Assembly (NCBI GenBank): GCA_021835265.1
Contig: JAKBQK010000255.1
Coordinates: 1 to 10,201 of the forward strand
DNA from: Thermoplasmata archaeon
GTDB taxonomy: Archaea > Thermoplasmatota > Thermoplasmata > Thermoplasmatales > Thermoplasmataceae
DNA: 10,201 nucleotides
Reading direction: 5' to 3'
Part shown: positions 7,018 to 10,201 of the stretch, piece by piece
Layout: each line of letters begins with the position of its first letter
How positions within the stretch are numbered: the first letter of the stretch is position 1
The notes under the pieces: model-generated
What the model saw: only the letters and a program-made list of their open reading frames with translations
Told to the model about the DNA's origin: nothing
Database searches by the model: none
Position numbers and translations under genes: made by a program

Positions 7018-7059
7018 ATGAATAAAATTAAGTATAAAATAGGGATTGATTTGGAATGA
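7018..7059 (+). CDS. Possible 13-codon upstream ORF coupled to the propeller gene
   Basis: An ATG at 7018 opens the peptide MNKIKYKIGIDLE, and its TGA stop overlaps the next gene's start as ATGA (7056-7059). A TATA box lies 28 bases upstream, which would make this tiny ORF the leaderless first reading frame. The propeller ATG itself has only a weak GGA in front of it, so it may be reached by ribosomes that finish the short ORF. The peptide has no recognisable family. It may be a control element rather than a functional protein, or simply a chance frame. Confidence 0.35.
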   Translation: MNKIKYKIGIDLE

Positions 7060-9218
7060 AAATTAGAGTTTCTAAAAGAGGAATTATACTCAGATTTGTA
7101 GTATTTTTTCTCATCATTATTTTCATTTCTCCCACAAACTTGATCCACTATCAGTCTACAAACCCCAAGGAAAGTTTCCCATCATTTCAATCTGATATTT
7201 CGGATGAAAAGATTAGTGATTATTTGTCCCATGTAAATTCCGGACTCAAGCCAAATACAACAAACATCGGAACGGTGAACTGTACTCTAGATTTATTTAG
7301 TAATAAGTTAATTAAGGGTAATTCTTCGCAGAGTAATAATGGGTTGATACCTACCTGTGCAGTTTATGACAATCTTGACAGAGAGATGTTTGTAACAAAC
7401 TGCTGCACAGATAATATTTTGGGAATTAATTCAACAACAAATTTACCGGCCAACTGGTTTAATGTAGGCGATGCACCACAGGCCATAGCCTTTGACTATA
7501 TGAATTCCGATCTATATGTTGCTAACAAGGGGTCATCTAATATAACTGTAATTAATACGGAGGAGAAAAGAGTTACCTCATCCATAAGTGTTGGGGGTGG
7601 GCCTGATTCTCTTGCTTATATTTCCTCAAAAAATTATCTGCTTGTTGCCAACTCATATGGAAATTCAATATCTGTAATTAATACCTCAACGAATCATGTA
7701 ATGAATACAATATCGTCAAATTCGCCATCGGCCATAGTATATGATCCTTTAAACAGTATGATTTATGTTACCAACTATGCCAAAAATACTGTGACAGTTT
7801 ATAATTTAGATCTCACAATAAGAACTATTATTGGTGTTGGGGATGGTCCTGCTAAACTCGCTCTCGATGACACAGGTCACAGTCTATTTGTTGTTAATGA
7901 AAGGTCAAATAATATGAGCGTAATTAGCACCATTTCAGATGAAATATCGAACACAGTAAAACTTGGCAACACTCCATTTGGAATTTCATATAATCCTGAA
8001 AATAAGTTAATTTATGTGGCGAACTTCTGCTCAGATAGTGTATATGCGATAAACACATCAACATATCTTATTAATAAAATAATCGCAGTTGGATTAAATC
8101 CTTACGGCGTAACATACAATCCAATAAATCATGAAGTATACGTTATGAATGAGTACACGGCTAATATATCTATCATAAATCCGCTAACTGAATCCGTAAT
8201 TTATTCAATAGATACTGGTTCGGGTCCACAAGGTGGCACCTATGATTCGTATAATGGCTTTTATTATGTTTCTAACGCATTTTCAAACTTTATTTATGAG
8301 ATAAATTCTGCTGGAAATAAGATATTAACCAAAATTGGAGTTGGTGTTGGGCCATCATCAATTACCTATGATGGATACAACAAGAATTTATATGTGACAA
8401 ATTACGACTCTAATAATATTTCAGTGATCAATTCTTCTACGCAAAAAGATTATTTATCAATAAATGTCGGAATGGGACCATCTGCTGCTGCCTATGATCC
8501 AGTGAATCATGAACTTTACGTGGTAAATGAAAAATCTAATTCCCTTTCAGTTATCAGCTCCACTAATAATAAAGTCGTCTCGACGCTAAATGTTGGTAAA
8601 AGTCCACTTTCCGTCACATTCGATAAATCTAATGGATATATTTACACAGGTAACTTTGCTACTAACAATCTTTCAGTAATAAACCCATCTGACAATAATT
8701 TAATAGAAAACATCGGTGTTGGTTCTGGACCTCAGGGTGTTTTATTTTCACCATATAACGGCGATTTATATGTTATTAATTATATCTCAGGAACCCTGGA
8801 TGTTTTAAGTTCAAAAACAAATAACATTATTAAATCTATTTATGTAGGATCTGGACCGGAAGGTATAAGCTATAATCCACAAAATAGCTATATTTATATT
8901 GCTGATGAGAACCAAAATATAGTTATAGTTGTAAATTCCACGAATAATGCAATAGTCGGAAGTGTTAAGGTTGGTAATTCTCCCTTCAGAATCGGATATG
9001 ACAACTCTAACGGTTTCCTTTATGTTAGCAATCTTAGATCGGGTACAATCTCGGTAATTTCTACATTCTATTATTCAAATTACATTCCAAAAAAATCGGT
9101 TTCTAAATTAACAGAATACGATATTGTATTATTTACCTTGGTCGCTTTTGGAGTATTGGCTATAACTGCAATTGCAGCAGTTATTATTATTCGGAGAAAA
9201 CAACAAAAACAAAATTAA
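7056..9218 (+). CDS. Cell-surface YVTN-repeat beta-propeller protein
   Basis: This 720-residue protein is built for the outer face of the membrane. A basic start and hydrophobic helix (about 9-27) form a signal peptide or anchor. A 65-residue spacer leads to about fourteen repeats of roughly 42 residues (96-670), each with the pattern VGxxPxxixYDxxNxxlYVaNxxsNxisVIN, the hallmark of the YVTN/lactonase-like propeller family. A membrane helix (about 688-712) and basic tail (RRKQQKQN) tether the C-terminus. Ten or more N-x-S/T sequons suggest heavy N-glycosylation. Five cysteines occur (76, 101, 116, 117, 325), four of them at or before the first repeat. The gene is divergent from the importer and converges on an AAA gene. 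Role is unknown: surface-layer or adhesion and binding functions are suggested for related archaeal proteins, but no catalytic residues are recognisable. Confidence 0.85.
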   Translation: MKIRVSKRGIILRFVVFFLIIIFISPTNLIHYQSTNPKESFPSFQSDISDEKISDYLSHVNSGLKPNTTNIGTVNCTLDLFSNKLIKGNSSQSNNGLIPTCAVYDNLDREMFVTNCCTDNILGINSTTNLPANWFNVGDAPQAIAFDYMNSDLYVANKGSSNITVINTEEKRVTSSISVGGGPDSLAYISSKNYLLVANSYGNSISVINTSTNHVMNTISSNSPSAIVYDPLNSMIYVTNYAKNTVTVYNLDLTIRTIIGVGDGPAKLALDDTGHSLFVVNERSNNMSVISTISDEISNTVKLGNTPFGISYNPENKLIYVANFCSDSVYAINTSTYLINKIIAVGLNPYGVTYNPINHEVYVMNEYTANISIINPLTESVIYSIDTGSGPQGGTYDSYNGFYYVSNAFSNFIYEINSAGNKILTKIGVGVGPSSITYDGYNKNLYVTNYDSNNISVINSSTQKDYLSINVGMGPSAAAYDPVNHELYVVNEKSNSLSVISSTNNKVVSTLNVGKSPLSVTFDKSNGYIYTGNFATNNLSVINPSDNNLIENIGVGSGPQGVLFSPYNGDLYVINYISGTLDVLSSKTNNIIKSIYVGSGPEGISYNPQNSYIYIADENQNIVIVVNSTNNAIVGSVKVGNSPFRIGYDNSNGFLYVSNLRSGTISVISTFYYSNYIPKKSVSKLTEYDIVLFTLVAFGVLAITAIAAVIIIRRKQQKQN
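7341..9065 (+). repeat. Fourteen tandem YVTN propeller repeats (protein level)
   Basis: The translated region divides into about fourteen units of 40-43 residues, most beginning at VG.GP or a variant and containing YV.N and S.IN motifs. Unit 1 (residues 96-136) is degenerate and holds three cysteines; unit 3 lacks the usual VG opening; unit 14 stops after the ISVIST strand. The units have diverged at the DNA level, so this is an old duplication series rather than recent slippage. Confidence 0.8.
9197..9214 (-). terminator. T-rich terminator of the AAA gene inside the propeller gene
   Basis: Directly after the AAA stop codon the minus strand reads TTTTGTTTTTGTTGTTTT, a strong archaeal-style T-rich termination tract. 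The same bases on the plus strand are the A-rich codons of the propeller's KQQKQN tail. Confidence 0.55.
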
Positions 9219-10132
9219 AGGTGATATTTTTCCTTGAATTTGGTGTATTTGGATAGCAGATCACCGGTGATAGATCTGGAACTCTGTTCAATAGACACCA
9301 CAAGATCTTCCTGGTTTATCTCTCTTATTTCATTGCTATCTATAACCTGAGAAAATACTTCTTCTGCCGCTCTCTTGCAGATGTATTTTATGTCAGCGCC
9401 TGTATATCCTTCTGAAATTCTTCCAAGCTCTTCATAGTCTATTGCATCTGATACCTTGAGTTCCCTTAGAAATGTTCTGAATAATTCTGATCTTGAAGCT
9501 TCGTCTGGTGGAGGGACGAAAATTTTTGTATCGAACCTTTCAGGGTTTAACATGGCATCATCAATATCCCACGGATTATTGGTAGCAGCTATTATCATGA
9601 TTTGTCCATCTGATTCCTTCCTTAAATCTGTCATTTGACGTAGCATTTCGGGGACTCCTCTTTTCATGTATGACGAATTACTATTCGTTCTTCTTGTAGC
9701 CAGTGAATCGAATTCATCGAAGAAAATTATTACCGGTTTGTTGGCTATTGCTCCCTGAAAGAGGGATCTTATATTTTTCTCGAATTCACCAAATTTATTA
9801 TCAAGAATATCTGAAGGGGTAATTGTCACCATTGGGTATTGCACCCTATTTGAAATTGCCTGAGCGATACTTGTTTTTCCTGTTCCGGGAGGACCAAAAA
9901 GGAGGATATTCCTTCCAGTAATGCCATACATTCTTGCTATTTCTTTATTCTCTCTAGCCTTGATTATCTGATTCATTACTATTTTTTTAACATCTGAAAG
10001 ACCTGCAATATCATCAAAGGAAGTTGAAGCTATGGCGGGGCGGAGTCTTCTGAAATAGTCTGAAGAGTCATTTGCTATGATTACTTCCTTATATTTGGTT
10101 AATGAATTGCTTTTGAAAACATTTTCAGGCAT
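9215..10132 (-). CDS. Single-domain AAA ATPase of the Cdc48/Vps4 type
   Basis: This 305-residue cytoplasmic ATPase probably unfolds or remodels proteins. After about 35 N-terminal residues comes a classic AAA module: 'SFDDIAGLSDVKK' (38-50), Walker A GPPGTGKT (80-87), pore loop with aromatic Phe114 in 'NKFGEFE', Walker B VIIFFDE (134-140), sensor 1 at 'AATNN' (183-187), the second region of homology ending 'NPERFD' (196-201), and the helical lid with 'GYTGADIKYICKRAA' (242-256). The C-terminus 'RSITGDLLSKYTKFKEKY' resembles the tail of Cdc48-type second domains and Vps4-like proteins. The protein lacks the N domain and second AAA domain of Cdc48, and no MIT domain is encoded after the start. 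Only one arginine (Arg199) is seen where many relatives have a pair of arginine fingers. ATG 10132 is supported by a TATA box 25 bases upstream. Substrate unknown. Confidence 0.85.
   Translation of the reverse strand: MPENVFKSNSLTKYKEVIIANDSSDYFRRLRPAIASTSFDDIAGLSDVKKIVMNQIIKARENKEIARMYGITGRNILLFGPPGTGKTSIAQAISNRVQYPMVTITPSDILDNKFGEFEKNIRSLFQGAIANKPVIIFFDEFDSLATRRTNSNSSYMKRGVPEMLRQMTDLRKESDGQIMIIAATNNPWDIDDAMLNPERFDTKIFVPPPDEASRSELFRTFLRELKVSDAIDYEELGRISEGYTGADIKYICKRAAEEVFSQVIDSNEIREINQEDLVVSIEQSSRSITGDLLSKYTKFKEKYHL
9227..9231 (+). terminator. Possible T5 terminator of the propeller gene
   Basis: A run of five T follows the propeller stop codon by about nine bases on the plus strand and lies inside the last codons of the AAA gene. 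It is short, so termination may be leaky or occur further on. Confidence 0.3.
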
Positions 10133-10153
10133 TTCATTGGTAAGTTTGTCAAT

Positions 10154-10161
10154 AATATTTA
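10154..10161 (-). promoter_or_regulatory. TATA box of the AAA gene
   Basis: TAAATATT on the minus strand is centred about 25 bases before the ATG at 10132, again the spacing of a leaderless archaeal message. No Shine-Dalgarno sequence precedes the ATG. This supports the annotated start even though the frame stays open upstream to a TGA at 10196-10198. Confidence 0.55.
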
Positions 10162-10201
10162 CACATTGATCTGCCAGTTTTAGGAACTCAAGGTATCAGA
10201 T

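Noticed and set aside
7341..9065. DNA tandem repeat or CRISPR-like array
   Set aside because: The periodicity of about 126 bases comes from protein-level YVTN repeats. The DNA units differ widely and have no conserved repeat-spacer structure.
9215..10132. AAA gene as CdvC cell-division ATPase
   Set aside because: No MIT domain is encoded after the supported start, and no ESCRT-III-like partner is in the window, so the specific name is not justified.

Overview
The window looks like a chromosomal piece of a low-GC archaeon, most probably of the Thermoplasmatales type (Ferroplasma/Acidiplasma/Cuniculiplasma relatives). This rests on several observations. Four start codons sit about 25-28 bases from a TATA-like box, which is the geometry of leaderless archaeal transcripts, while genes inside the operon carry Shine-Dalgarno sequences of the archaeal GGTGA/GAGGTG kind. 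A TrmB-family regulator and a Cdc48/Vps4-type AAA ATPase are present. The secreted proteins have an N-terminal signal or anchor plus a C-terminal membrane helix and many N-glycosylation sequons. The lineage is an inference; no marker gene is present.

Bases 1-6803 (minus strand) hold a complete Opp/Dpp-family ABC importer and, downstream of it, a TrmB-family regulator with its own promoter. Transcription order is: membrane-anchored solute-binding protein, permease B, permease C, F-type ATPase, D-type ATPase, then the regulator. The genes are tightly packed (15-base gap, 8-base overlap, ATGA overlap, TAA-ATG abutment). Because TrmB proteins generally sense sugars, and several archaeal Opp/Dpp-family importers carry oligosaccharides, the cargo may be a sugar rather than a peptide. 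A TTACT-N9-AGTAA inverted repeat just upstream of the binding-protein TATA box resembles known TrmB operators and would link regulator and transporter. A 9-bp hairpin covers the binding-protein stop codon and lies directly in front of permease B, which has no Shine-Dalgarno sequence; it could set a high binding-protein to permease ratio.

Bases 6804-7055 are a divergent control region with two or three inverted repeats and, on the plus strand, a possible leaderless 13-codon upstream ORF whose stop overlaps the next start as ATGA. Bases 7056-9218 (plus strand) encode a 720-residue cell-surface protein with about fourteen 42-residue YVTN repeats, enough for two seven-bladed propellers, tethered by a C-terminal helix.

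Bases 9215-10132 (minus strand) encode a short single-domain AAA ATPase that converges on the propeller gene. The two stop codons overlap inside TTAA, and each gene appears to end in a T-rich tract lying within the other's coding sequence. No rRNA, tRNA, CRISPR array or mobile element was seen. The most useful leads are the putative TrmB operator, the coupled upstream ORF, the double propeller, the intercistronic hairpin and the odd N-terminus and arginine finger of the AAA protein.
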